Shown here: positions 17,743 through 25,143 of the stretch, piece by piece
How positions within the stretch are numbered: the first letter of the stretch is position 1
Layout of the letters: each line of letters starts with the position of its first letter
Assembly: GCA_900556605.1 (NCBI GenBank)
Contig: USPC01000014.1
Coordinates: 1 to 27,630, forward strand
Direction: 5' to 3'
Origin: an uncultured Collinsella sp.
GTDB taxonomy: Bacteria > Actinomycetota > Coriobacteriia > Coriobacteriales > Coriobacteriaceae
DNA: 27,630 bases
Made by a program: the position numbers and the translations under genes
Notes under the pieces: model-generated
Told to the model about the DNA's origin: nothing
The model's input: the letters and a program-made list of their open reading frames with translations, nothing else
The model's database searches: none

Positions 17743-20169
17743 TTACGCGTGCCAGATCTCGTCGCGGTACTCGCGAATGGTGCGGTCGCTCGAGAACCAG
17801 CCCGAGGAGGCGGTGTTGAGCAGGGCCTTGCGGTTCCAGGTCTCCTGGTCGCCGTAGCTGTTCGTGAGCTTCTCCCAGGCGTCGACGTAGCTACGGAAGT
17901 CAGCCATGACCAGATCGGGGTCGTTGTTGTTCATGAGCTCGTTGTAGATGCTCTCGAAGTTGCCCGAAAGACCCGCAAAGGTGTTGTCCTTGAGCTCGTC
18001 CATAACGCGGCCCAGACGCTCGCGGTCGCCGTTGAGGGTATCCCACGCAAAGTAGCTGTTGGATGCCCAGAGCTGCTCGACCTCGGGAGCGGTCAGGCCA
18101 AAGATGGCCTCGTTCTCGCGGCCGGCCAGGTCGGCGATCTCGATGTTGGCGCCGTCGAGGGTGCCCAGCGTAATGGCGCCGTTCATCATGAGCTTCATGT
18201 TGGACGTGCCCGAGGCCTCCTTGCCGGCCGTGGAGATCTGCTCCGAGATCTCGGCGGCGGGGTAGATGAGCTGGGCGTTGCTCACGCGGAAGTTGGGGAT
18301 AAAGCAGACCTTCATGACCTCATTGACGCGGGCATCGTTGTTGATGACGTCGGCCACGGAGTTAATGAGGCGGATGGTCTCCTTGGCAAAGGTGTAGCTC
18401 GAGGCGGCCTTGCCGCTAAAGATGAAGGTCGTCGGCGTCACGTGGAAGTTAGGATCGGCGATGCGACGGTTGTAGATGTCCATCACCTTCATGATGTTCA
18501 TGAGCTGGCGCTTATAGGCGTGGAAGCGCTTTACCTGGACATCGAAGACGGTGTTGGGGTCGATAACCAGACCGGTCTCGGCCTTGACGTAGGCGGCCAG
18601 GCGCTCCTTGTTAGCGCGCTTGGAGGCACCCACGGCCTTCAGGAACTCGGTGTCGTCCTTAAACTCCTTGAGTTTCTCAAGCTCAAAGGCGTCTTTGAGC
18701 CAGCCATCGCCAATGGCCTCGGTCACGAGCTTGGCGTAGGTGGGGTTGGCCTCGGCAAAGAAGCGACGGTGCGAGATGCCGTTGGTCTTGTTGTTGAACT
18801 TCTCGGGCGTCAGGGCATAGAAGTCCTTGAGCACGATGTTCTTGATGATGTCGGAATGGATCTTGGCCACGCCGTTGACGCTGTGGCTGCAGATCACAGA
18901 CAGGTTGGCCATGCGAATCTCGCCGTCCCACAGGATGGCGGTCTGGCGCAGACGCTCCTGCCAGCCCTCCTTCGTGGTGTCGAACGACTCGTGCCAACGA
19001 CGGCTGATCTCGTCGATGATCTGGTACACGCGGGGGAGGAGCTTGGAGAACGTGCCGATAGGCCACTTCTCCAAGGCCTCGGGCAGGATGGTGTGGTTGG
19101 TGTAGCTCACGACCTGCGTCACGATGTTCCAGGCGTCATCCCACTCAAGCTTCTTCTCGTCGATGAGGATGCGCATGAGCTCGGGGCCGCACATGGCGGG
19201 GTGGGTATCGTTGGTGTGGATGGCCACAAACTGCGGCAGCAGCTCCCAGTTCTCGCCGTGCTCCTTCTCAAAGGTGTCGAGCAGGCTGTAGATGCCGGCC
19301 GAGACAAACAGGTACTCCTGCTTCAGGCGCAGCAGACGGCCGTGCTCGCCGGCGTCATTGGGGTAGAGGATGGCGCTGATGGCCTCGGCCTCGGCGCGCT
19401 CGGCATCGGCCAGGGCGTAGTCGCCGCGGTTGAAGGCCTCCAGGTCAAAGTGCTCCTCGACCGGCTCGGCGGCCCAGACGCGCAGCTTGTTGACGGTCTC
19501 GCCGGCATAGCCCACAACGGGGATGTCATAGGGAACAGCCAGGATGTCCTGCGTGTCCACCGTGCGGTAGAACGTGCGGCCGTTCTCCTCAAAGCCCTCA
19601 ACATGGCCGCCAAACTTAATGGTCACGGCCTTGTCCTGACGACGGACCTCCCAGGGATAGCCGTGGGTGAGCCACTCGTCGGTGGCCTCGACCTGGCTGC
19701 CGTTGACGATCTCCTGCTTAAACAGGCCGTAGCGGTAGCGCATACCGTTGCCGTAGCCAGCAATGCCCTCGGCTGCCATGGAATCCAGGAAGCACGCTGC
19801 CAGACGGCCCAGGCCACCGTTGCCCAGAGCCGGATCGGGCTCCTGGTTCTCGATGACGGACAGGTCAAAGCCCATGTCGTCGAGCGCCTCGGCGACCATA
19901 TCGCGCACGCCAAAGTTGAGCAGGTAGTTGTCGAGCAGGCGACCGATCAAAAACTCGATCGAGAAATAGTACACGCGCTTCTTGCCCTCGGCGGTCACAC
20001 GGGCGTCACTCTTGGTGGCAACGGTGCGCGCCTTCTCGGCCACGAGCTTGGCCAGGGCGTTAAAGCGGTCGAGGTCGCTGGCGGCCTCGACGCTCTTGCC
20101 GCTGATGCTCATGACGGCATCGCGATAGAGCTCGGTAAACTCCTGCTTGTTGTCGAAGATCTTATTCAT
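17743..20169 (-). CDS. glgP: Glycogen phosphorylase
   Basis: Releases glucose-1-phosphate from glycogen outer chains by phosphorolysis, with pyridoxal phosphate. The 808-residue product is of normal length and collinear with the GT35 family: ALGNGGLGRLAACFLDSMA (114-132), AIHTNDTHPAM (317-326), NGISHRRFF (463-471) and the PLP-lysine segment EASGTSNMK (651-659) with Lys659. ATG 20169 follows AAAGGAACG. It lies between glgB and glgC in one run of minus-strand genes, with gaps of 94 and 105 bp. Synthesis and breakdown are therefore encoded together. Maltodextrin phosphorylase is an alternative name for close relatives; context favours glycogen. Confidence 0.96.
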   Translation of the reverse strand: MNKIFDNKQEFTELYRDAVMSISGKSVEAASDLDRFNALAKLVAEKARTVATKSDARVTAEGKKRVYYFSIEFLIGRLLDNYLLNFGVRDMVAEALDDMGFDLSVIENQEPDPALGNGGLGRLAACFLDSMAAEGIAGYGNGMRYRYGLFKQEIVNGSQVEATDEWLTHGYPWEVRRQDKAVTIKFGGHVEGFEENGRTFYRTVDTQDILAVPYDIPVVGYAGETVNKLRVWAAEPVEEHFDLEAFNRGDYALADAERAEAEAISAILYPNDAGEHGRLLRLKQEYLFVSAGIYSLLDTFEKEHGENWELLPQFVAIHTNDTHPAMCGPELMRILIDEKKLEWDDAWNIVTQVVSYTNHTILPEALEKWPIGTFSKLLPRVYQIIDEISRRWHESFDTTKEGWQERLRQTAILWDGEIRMANLSVICSHSVNGVAKIHSDIIKNIVLKDFYALTPEKFNNKTNGISHRRFFAEANPTYAKLVTEAIGDGWLKDAFELEKLKEFKDDTEFLKAVGASKRANKERLAAYVKAETGLVIDPNTVFDVQVKRFHAYKRQLMNIMKVMDIYNRRIADPNFHVTPTTFIFSGKAASSYTFAKETIRLINSVADVINNDARVNEVMKVCFIPNFRVSNAQLIYPAAEISEQISTAGKEASGTSNMKLMMNGAITLGTLDGANIEIADLAGRENEAIFGLTAPEVEQLWASNSYFAWDTLNGDRERLGRVMDELKDNTFAGLSGNFESIYNELMNNNDPDLVMADFRSYVDAWEKLTNSYGDQETWNRKALLNTASSGWFSSDRTIREYRDEIWHA

Positions 20170-20263
20170 ACGTTCCTTTCCCCCGGGGATGTTTCTCCCG
20201 GAACGGTTATGACTTGTATCCTACGCCTCGTCGGGGCGGGTAATTACAGCTGTAACGGTTTTG

Positions 20264-22525
20264 TTACGCATCCTTGGCAGACGGCTTAACAGAAGCAGAC
20301 TTGGTCTTGGTAGCGGCCTTTTTGGCAGCCGGTTTCTTGGCTGCGGCCTTAGCAGCGGGCTTTGCGGCAGCCTTGGCCTTGGCCTTGGTCGTCGTGGCCT
20401 TCGCCTTAGCCGGAGCCTTCTTGGCAGCCGCAGGCTTGGGCTTCACCGAGGACGTGCGCTTTTTGGGCGCAGCCTTGGGCTCCTCGACCACGGGCGGCTT
20501 GTAGCTGCTGGGACCGCGGCGCTTAAGCACCACGCCAGCTAGGCCGGGCACCTTAATCTCAATGGAGTCCATCTGCCCGTTCCAGGGATAGGGCTCGCTC
20601 GAGCAGGTGCAGGGCTCCTCACCGGCGTATCCGCTGCCACCGAACTCGGGACGGTCGGAATCAAAGATGACCTCCCAGTCACCCTCGCGCGGCACGCCCA
20701 CGCGGAAGCTCTCGTAGCTCGCCGGGTCAAAGTTGATCAGGATCACCAGGTCGTCGTCGATGTCCTCGCCCTGGCGCACAAAGCTCACGATGGACTGCTT
20801 GGAGTTGTCCGCGTCGATCCAGGTAAAGCCGTCATCGGTGTAGCCGCGCTCGTACAGGGCGGGCTCGGCGGTGTACAGGTGGTTGAGCGCCTTGATAAAC
20901 GCCTGATGATGACGGTGGGTCTCGTACTCCTCGGTCAGGAACCACTGGATGGACTCGTAATAGCGCCACTCAATAAACTGGCCGATCTCGTTGCCCATAA
21001 AGTTGAGCTTGGCACCGGGGTGCGTCATCTGGTAGAAGGCCAGCGTGCGCAGGCCGGCAAATTGGCGCCACCAGTCGCCCGGCATGCGGCCGATCAGCGA
21101 GCACTTGCCGTGTACGACCTCGTCGTGGCTCAGCGGGCAGATGAAGTTCTCGGTAAAGGCATACATGATGGAGAATGTGAGCAGCCCGTGGTTGCCGGGG
21201 CGCCACGGAAAATCGGTCTGCATGTAGTGCAGGGTGTCGTTCATCCAGCCCATGTCCCACTTATAGTGGAAGCCCAAGCCGCCGTCCTGCGGCGGATAGG
21301 TCACGAGCGGCCATGCGGTGGACTCCTCGGCCATCATCATCACGTCGGGGTAGTGTGCCTCCACGGCGCAGTTGACCTGGCGGATAAATGCGCTGGCGTC
21401 CAGGTCCTCCTCGGTACCGTACTTGTTGAACTTCTTTTGCCCCGGATCGTCGATGCCAAAGTTGAGGTACAGCATACTGGACACGCCGTCCATACGAATG
21501 CCGTCAACGTGGAAGTTCTCGAGCCAGTACAGCACGTTGGAGACCAGGAAGGAGCGGACCTCGCCACGGGCGAAGTCGAACTTGTGCGTGCCCCAGTTGG
21601 GGTGAATCTCGTGCTCAAACAGCATATGGCCGTTAAAGGTAGCAAGGCCGTGGGAGTCGGCACAAAAACCGCCGGGCACCCAGTCCATGATTACGCCAAT
21701 GCCCGCCTTGTGACACGCATCGATAAAGTGCATGAGCTGCTGCGGGTTGCCGTAGCGCGACGTGGCGGCATAGTAGCCGGTCGTCTGGTAGCCCCAGGAG
21801 CCATCGAAGGGATGCTCCATAAGCGGCATGACCTCGATATGCGTGTAGCCCATGTCGTGCACGTAGTCCACGAGCTCGACCGACAGGTCGTCGTAGGTGT
21901 AGAACTCGCCGCGCTGCGCGGGGAAGGGGTCCATGGGACCGGGGTAGTTGCCGTACTCGTCCGGCTCGCCCTGTGGCGCGTCGCCGTGGCGCTTCCACGA
22001 GCCAATATGCACCTCGTAGATGTTAAGGGGCTGCGACATGTGGTTATGACTGGCGCGGCGCTTGAGCCATGCGGCGTCGTTCCACTTGTAGCCATCGAGG
22101 GTCCACAGCACGCTTGCCGTTCCCGGAGGGCACTCGGCCTTGAAGGCGTACGGATCGGCCTTGTAGAGCTTCTCGCCCTCGTTGGTCTCGATGAGATACT
22201 TATAGAGCTGGCCCTGCTCGGCGCCAGGAATAAAACCTTCCCAAATAGCGCTCGTATGCATGGGCACCAGCGGGTTGGCTTGCTCATCCCAGTCGTTAAA
22301 TTCGCCAATGACGTGAACGCTCTTTACGTCGGGCGCCCAAACGCAAAAACGCCAGCCGCGCGTACGGTTCTGCGTGTCGGGGTGCGCGCCCATCTTTTCC
22401 CAGCTGCGCTCCCACGTACCGATGCCAAACAGATAGACATCGTCTTTGGTGAGCTCCGGCGCGTGCGGGGCGGCTTTACGGGTAGCAGGCTTTTTGGTTG
22501 CTGGCTTTAGCTTTGTATCGCTCAC
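20264..22525 (-). CDS. glgB: 1,4-alpha-glucan branching enzyme with Lys/Ala-rich tails
   Basis: Makes alpha-1,6 branches in glycogen. From GTG 22525 the product is 753 residues. After a short basic N-terminus (KPATKKPATRK) come a CBM48 domain (about 45-145) and a GH13 barrel with nucleophile Asp346 (DGIRMDG), acid Glu400 (MAEEST) and Asp468 (LSHDEV). A C-terminal beta domain ends near 670. Region I reads DWVPGGF: the conserved histidine (E. coli DWVPGHF) is Gly286 here. Residues ~681-753 are a K/A/T/P tail with repeated AKK, AKA and KPAAK units, like the GlgA tail. The start is unsure: GTG 22525 follows GGGAT, ATG 22540 and 22537 have no clear site. First gene of the glg operon. Confidence 0.94.
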   Translation of the reverse strand: MSDTKLKPATKKPATRKAAPHAPELTKDDVYLFGIGTWERSWEKMGAHPDTQNRTRGWRFCVWAPDVKSVHVIGEFNDWDEQANPLVPMHTSAIWEGFIPGAEQGQLYKYLIETNEGEKLYKADPYAFKAECPPGTASVLWTLDGYKWNDAAWLKRRASHNHMSQPLNIYEVHIGSWKRHGDAPQGEPDEYGNYPGPMDPFPAQRGEFYTYDDLSVELVDYVHDMGYTHIEVMPLMEHPFDGSWGYQTTGYYAATSRYGNPQQLMHFIDACHKAGIGVIMDWVPGGFCADSHGLATFNGHMLFEHEIHPNWGTHKFDFARGEVRSFLVSNVLYWLENFHVDGIRMDGVSSMLYLNFGIDDPGQKKFNKYGTEEDLDASAFIRQVNCAVEAHYPDVMMMAEESTAWPLVTYPPQDGGLGFHYKWDMGWMNDTLHYMQTDFPWRPGNHGLLTFSIMYAFTENFICPLSHDEVVHGKCSLIGRMPGDWWRQFAGLRTLAFYQMTHPGAKLNFMGNEIGQFIEWRYYESIQWFLTEEYETHRHHQAFIKALNHLYTAEPALYERGYTDDGFTWIDADNSKQSIVSFVRQGEDIDDDLVILINFDPASYESFRVGVPREGDWEVIFDSDRPEFGGSGYAGEEPCTCSSEPYPWNGQMDSIEIKVPGLAGVVLKRRGPSSYKPPVVEEPKAAPKKRTSSVKPKPAAAKKAPAKAKATTTKAKAKAAAKPAAKAAAKKPAAKKAATKTKSASVKPSAKDA

Positions 22526-22871
22526 GTTTGATCCCATCATGACGCGGCAGCGTGTTGCCTTGGTGACTAGATGCGAAAGGTCCAAGGCTGCACGAATCGA
22601 AGGGACGGCGATAGTTCTATGATTCGTTCCACCTCGCGTGCTCGGTGGAACTTTCGGCAGAAACTACGATAACACCTGTACGTTACTTTTATGAAGGAAA
22701 GTGGTTTTAGGGCGGCGTTTAATCGGTAAGCGCCATGTTTAGACCACTGGCAGAATTGCCGTGGTAAAGCTCTTGACAGTTTTACCAATTAGGGTTTCAA
22801 AATTGTTTGCCTGACGTTTGGTAAAACGTTTTTAGCAGGTTGTTTACCATTTGACATCGAAAGGTTCGTTT
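22526..22871. other. Divergent regulatory region between glgB and the HAD gene
   Basis: No gene. It contains a hairpin in the glgB leader (GTTCCACC 22626-22633 with GGTGGAAC 22644-22651) and a cluster of TGGTAAA-type sites (22762-22850). A good -35 hexamer TTGACA (22773-22778) faces the HAD gene, with only a poor TTCAAA 17 bp on. I could not place the glgB promoter with confidence. Confidence 0.6.
22762..22850. promoter_or_regulatory. Cluster of four TGGTAAA-type operator candidates
   Basis: TGGTAAA (22762-22768), GTTTTACCAA (22779-22788), TTGGTAAAACGTTTTTA (22818-22834) and GTTTACCAT (22842-22850) lie within 90 bp. The third has the CG-centred palindrome AAAACGTTTT typical of LacI-family operators. 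The second follows directly after TTGACA, so binding would block a promoter. The same motif recurs upstream of the GH13-GH77 gene. Confidence 0.6.
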
Positions 22872-23561
22872 ATGTCCCAGACCGCCGCCCCCAACGTTGC
22901 TTTTATTTTCGATTGCGACGGCACCCTGGTTAATAGCACCCCCGTTTGGGCCTATGCCCAGCCCGAGTTATTGCACCGCCACGGAGTTGACGTGACGGTC
23001 GACGATTTTGCCCAGTTTGAGCATCTTTCGCTGGAGGACGAATGCCAGGCCTACCACGACACCTGGGGCATTGGAGCGAATGGCGAGGAGCTGTATCGCG
23101 AGCTGAGCGACATCCTGATCGATGGGTACTCCAAGGTGCCGCCGCGCGAGGGGCTCCTGGCATTTTTGGAGCAGACGAAGGCGGCGGGCATTGCCTTGTG
23201 CGTTGCCACGTCCACGCCGGCCGAGCTGGTTAAGTCTGCGCTTGCGGGCGCCGGGCTCGACGCGTACATGGAGTTTGTTACCACGACGGGCGAGGCAGGA
23301 CGCTCCAAACAGTTCCCCGACGTATACGAGCTGGCGCTGCGCCGCCTAGAAGAGCGCCACGGGCACAAGTTTGAGCGCGCGTGGGTGTTTGAGGACGCCG
23401 TCTTTGGCCTAAAGAGTTCTGGGGTCGCCGGCTTTAAGCGTGTAGGTATTTATGACCCGCACGGCCGTATGAAGCGCGACGATGTGCGCGCCAACTGCGA
23501 TATCTTTATCGACAGCTACGAGGAGCTGGATCTGCCCCGCTTGCTTGCGTTTGAGGGATAG
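22872..23561 (+). CDS. HAD-superfamily hydrolase, subfamily IA
   Basis: A 229-residue haloacid dehalogenase-fold phosphatase or phosphomutase. It has motif I FDCDGTLVNS with Asp14 and Asp16, a helical cap (about 25-90), motif II VATST (111-115), a likely motif III lysine (Lys146) and the acidic motif IV FEDA (173-176). The substrate cannot be read from sequence. Divergence from glgB and shared operator candidates favour a sugar phosphate (phosphatase or beta-phosphoglucomutase-like); the 3-bp gap to the thiamine pyrophosphokinase gene leaves a thiamine-phosphate role open. ATG 22872 is chosen over TTG 22851, because GAAAGG sits seven bases before it. Confidence 0.88.
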   Translation: MSQTAAPNVAFIFDCDGTLVNSTPVWAYAQPELLHRHGVDVTVDDFAQFEHLSLEDECQAYHDTWGIGANGEELYRELSDILIDGYSKVPPREGLLAFLEQTKAAGIALCVATSTPAELVKSALAGAGLDAYMEFVTTTGEAGRSKQFPDVYELALRRLEERHGHKFERAWVFEDAVFGLKSSGVAGFKRVGIYDPHGRMKRDDVRANCDIFIDSYEELDLPRLLAFEG

Positions 23562-23564
23562 GCG

Positions 23565-24212
23565 ATGGCTGTGGCTTGTAAGGTATTAGTGGTCTGCGGC
23601 TCGCCGGTGGTGGCGAGCGCGGATCTGTTGCGTAGGCTAGCAGGGGAGTGCGACCACGTTGTCGCCGTGGACCGCGGACTCGACGCGCTGCTGGGCGCCG
23701 GCCTGGGCTGCGACGTCTATGTGGGGGATGCCGACACGGTGAGCGATGCGGGTCGCGCGCTAGTCGATGCCGCCGAAGCCTTTGAGGTAGAACGCCACGA
23801 CCCCTACAAGGACTATACCGATCTGGCATTGGCGCTCGATTCCGTCCGCCGTCGCTGGCCGGGTGCCGAAGTAGTTGCGACATGCGCCACCGGCGGCCGT
23901 CCCGACATGGCCCTAAGCGTCCTAGGTCTACTATCCAGCTACAAAGAGGCCCCCGTCTGGATTGCCGAGGACGCGACCACAGCTCGCATTCTGCACGAAG
24001 GCGAATCCTGGACCATTGAGGGCGCCGAAGGCAAGACGTTCTCCATCATCGCCATTGCCCCCAATACAGAGGTAAGCGAACACGGCCTTGAATGGGAACT
24101 AGATCACGCCCCGCTGGGCTTGTTGGCCGACACGGGCATTAGCAACGTCGTCAGGTCAACAGCCACGATCCAAGTCCACACCGGCACCGCCATATCTTAC
24201 CTATATCAATAG
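23565..24212 (+). CDS. thiN: Thiamine pyrophosphokinase family protein
   Basis: Likely transfers pyrophosphate from ATP to thiamine to give thiamine diphosphate. The 215-residue product fits the bacterial ThiN/TPK family: AVDRG (34-38), GDADT (54-58, metal/ATP site), KDYTD (82-86) and GGRPD (110-114), then a C-terminal beta domain. The usual GGRxDH motif has Met in place of His at 115. The start is 3 bp after the HAD stop, with the end of that gene (GAGGG) as ribosome site, so the two are one unit. Name by motif pattern; substrate not proven. Confidence 0.85.
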   Translation: MAVACKVLVVCGSPVVASADLLRRLAGECDHVVAVDRGLDALLGAGLGCDVYVGDADTVSDAGRALVDAAEAFEVERHDPYKDYTDLALALDSVRRRWPGAEVVATCATGGRPDMALSVLGLLSSYKEAPVWIAEDATTARILHEGESWTIEGAEGKTFSIIAIAPNTEVSEHGLEWELDHAPLGLLADTGISNVVRSTATIQVHTGTAISYLYQ

Positions 24213-24240
24213 GCATTTATTATCTGACCCAAAAAAGTCC

Positions 24241-24269
24241 TTGCACGTCGCGCCAACTTCCCCTATAGT
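24241..24269 (+). promoter_or_regulatory. Promoter of tRNA-Ala
   Basis: TTGCAC (24241-24246), a 17-bp spacer and TATAGT (24264-24269), ending 13 bp before the tRNA. A near-consensus sigma-70 type promoter. Confidence 0.8.
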
Positions 24270-24282
24270 ATCTCCACGTCAC

Positions 24283-24358
24283 GGGGGCGTAGCTCAGCTG
24301 GGAGAGCGCTTGACTGGCAGTCAAGAGGTCAGGGGTTCGATCCCCCTCGTCTCCACCA
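24283..24358 (+). tRNA. tRNA-Ala (anticodon GGC)
   Basis: A complete 76-nt cloverleaf with encoded CCA. The 7-bp acceptor stem has the alanine identity pair G3-U70. The anticodon stem CTTGA/TCAAG holds loop CTGGCAG with anticodon GGC at 24316-24318. The T arm is AGGGG TTCGATC CCCCT. Its own promoter and terminator flank it. No duplicated 3' end that would mark an integrated element is visible downstream in this window. Confidence 0.97.
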
Positions 24359-24369
24359 TCGTTAATGCA

Positions 24370-24399
24370 AAGGCCTTCAGAATTCCGAAGGCCTTTTTT
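24370..24399 (+). terminator. tRNA-Ala terminator
   Basis: AAGGCCTTC (24370-24378) pairs perfectly with GAAGGCCTT (24387-24395) and runs into six T residues. Confidence 0.9.
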
Positions 24400-24667
24400 C
24401 ATGCCAAAATACCTCGCGCCACAAACCCAATCCACACCAACAAAAAGTTGCACAATTTATTTCCCATGTCTGTACATAGTTTGTTATCCAAACGCAATTA
24501 CCAATACAGCTCGCTGCTCCAGTTGGGCTTCAGGAACGCTTCCAATAATTGACAGCACCCCAATAACCTGCGCCAACGTGAACAACATCCCAAAACAACC
24601 CCCTTAAGCACGTCAAATGAACGATATGTTGTCCAACGCAGCCCAAATCAGTTTCACTAACAGCTTG

Positions 24668-24676
24668 TGCTAGGAT
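24668..24676 (+). promoter_or_regulatory. Candidate extended -10 promoter for the polysaccharide operon
   Basis: TGCTAGGAT: an extended TGn motif joined to TAGGAT. No good -35. Prediction from pattern only. Confidence 0.3.
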
Positions 24677-25041
24677 ACCTAACGTTACATGAGTTCAACT
24701 GTGCTCACGGCCTCAGCAAGCCACAAAGCGCAGGGTCGATCAGCATCCGGCCGTAACGGCGGTGCCAGAAACACCACGAGCTCCAATATCGATTGCCATG
24801 CACGTTTTGTACTTATTTTTGCGGCTATTCATTAGTTCGCTTTAGGCAGTGCAATAAGTTGCTATGGCAAACCACAGCAGTCCTTCAGCTGTTTGCGTGC
24901 GGTCCATTTTTGCACCCGCTTGACTGGCTCGCACGCAGCCAGCTGGGGACGCGGTCATTTTGCGATACACATCCGCGTCTCTAGCAACTGCGCTTGTACA
25001 TACCGTTCACGGTGGGGCAGAGCCACGTGCTTGTCTGACTG

Positions 25042-25114
25042 GGCTCAGGGTTTGAATATGGAGCGCCTTCGCGCACAAGCGCCCTGGCGAAGCCATACCC
25101 AAACCCCGTGAGCC
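25042..25114 (+). promoter_or_regulatory. 73-nt bulged hairpin in the loaP leader
   Basis: GGCTCA pairs with TGAGCC at the base. Then GGG with CCC and TTTG with CAAA, TATGG with CCATA, CGCC with GGCG, and GCGC with GCGC around an ACAA loop, with small bulges and internal loops between. It ends 30 nt before the antiterminator start codon. There is no T-run, so it is not a terminator. LoaP proteins are known to bind a hairpin in the leader of their target operon, so this is a good candidate site; that link is inference. Confidence 0.6.
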
Positions 25115-25143
25115 ACACGTAAGACAGAAAGGGGGTGGTCCTC

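Larger units (their letters stand above)
24400..25143 (+). other. Long non-coding leader before the antiterminator gene
   Basis: About 740 bp with no convincing gene; small open frames here lack ribosome sites and recognisable sequence. The first half is AT-richer than the rest of the window. A possible promoter (24668-24676), a small hairpin CTGGCT/AGCCAG near 24925 and a large structured hairpin (25042-25114) are the only signals seen. If the promoter is real, the transcript would have a 5' leader of over 400 nt. Confidence 0.5.

Noticed and set aside
20244..20255. Perfect 12-bp palindrome TTACAGCTGTAA between glgB and glgP
   Set aside because: A single short palindrome with no second copy seen and no promoter near it; too little to call an operator.
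17749..20289. Open frame of 846 codons on the plus strand opposite glgP
   Set aside because: It is the mirror of a high-GC3 gene, in which stops on the opposite strand are rare. The protein is low-complexity, rich in V, G, L and D, with no recognisable domain, while glgP is complete and conserved.
20879..22510. Open frame of 543 codons on the plus strand opposite glgB
   Set aside because: Same codon-bias shadow; no motif and no sensible ribosome site, and glgB is intact beneath it.
22567..22788. 73-codon minus-strand frame upstream of glgB
   Set aside because: It covers the operator cluster and the leader hairpin and has no good ribosome site; better explained as regulatory DNA.
24793..24984. 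63-codon open frame in the leader of the polysaccharide operon
   Set aside because: No ribosome site, no recognisable sequence and overlap with other small frames; probably not coding.
24400..25041. RfaH-type ops (JUMPstart) element before the polysaccharide genes
   Set aside because: A GGCGGTGCC string near 24760 is only partly similar to GGCGGTAGC and lacks the rest of the element.
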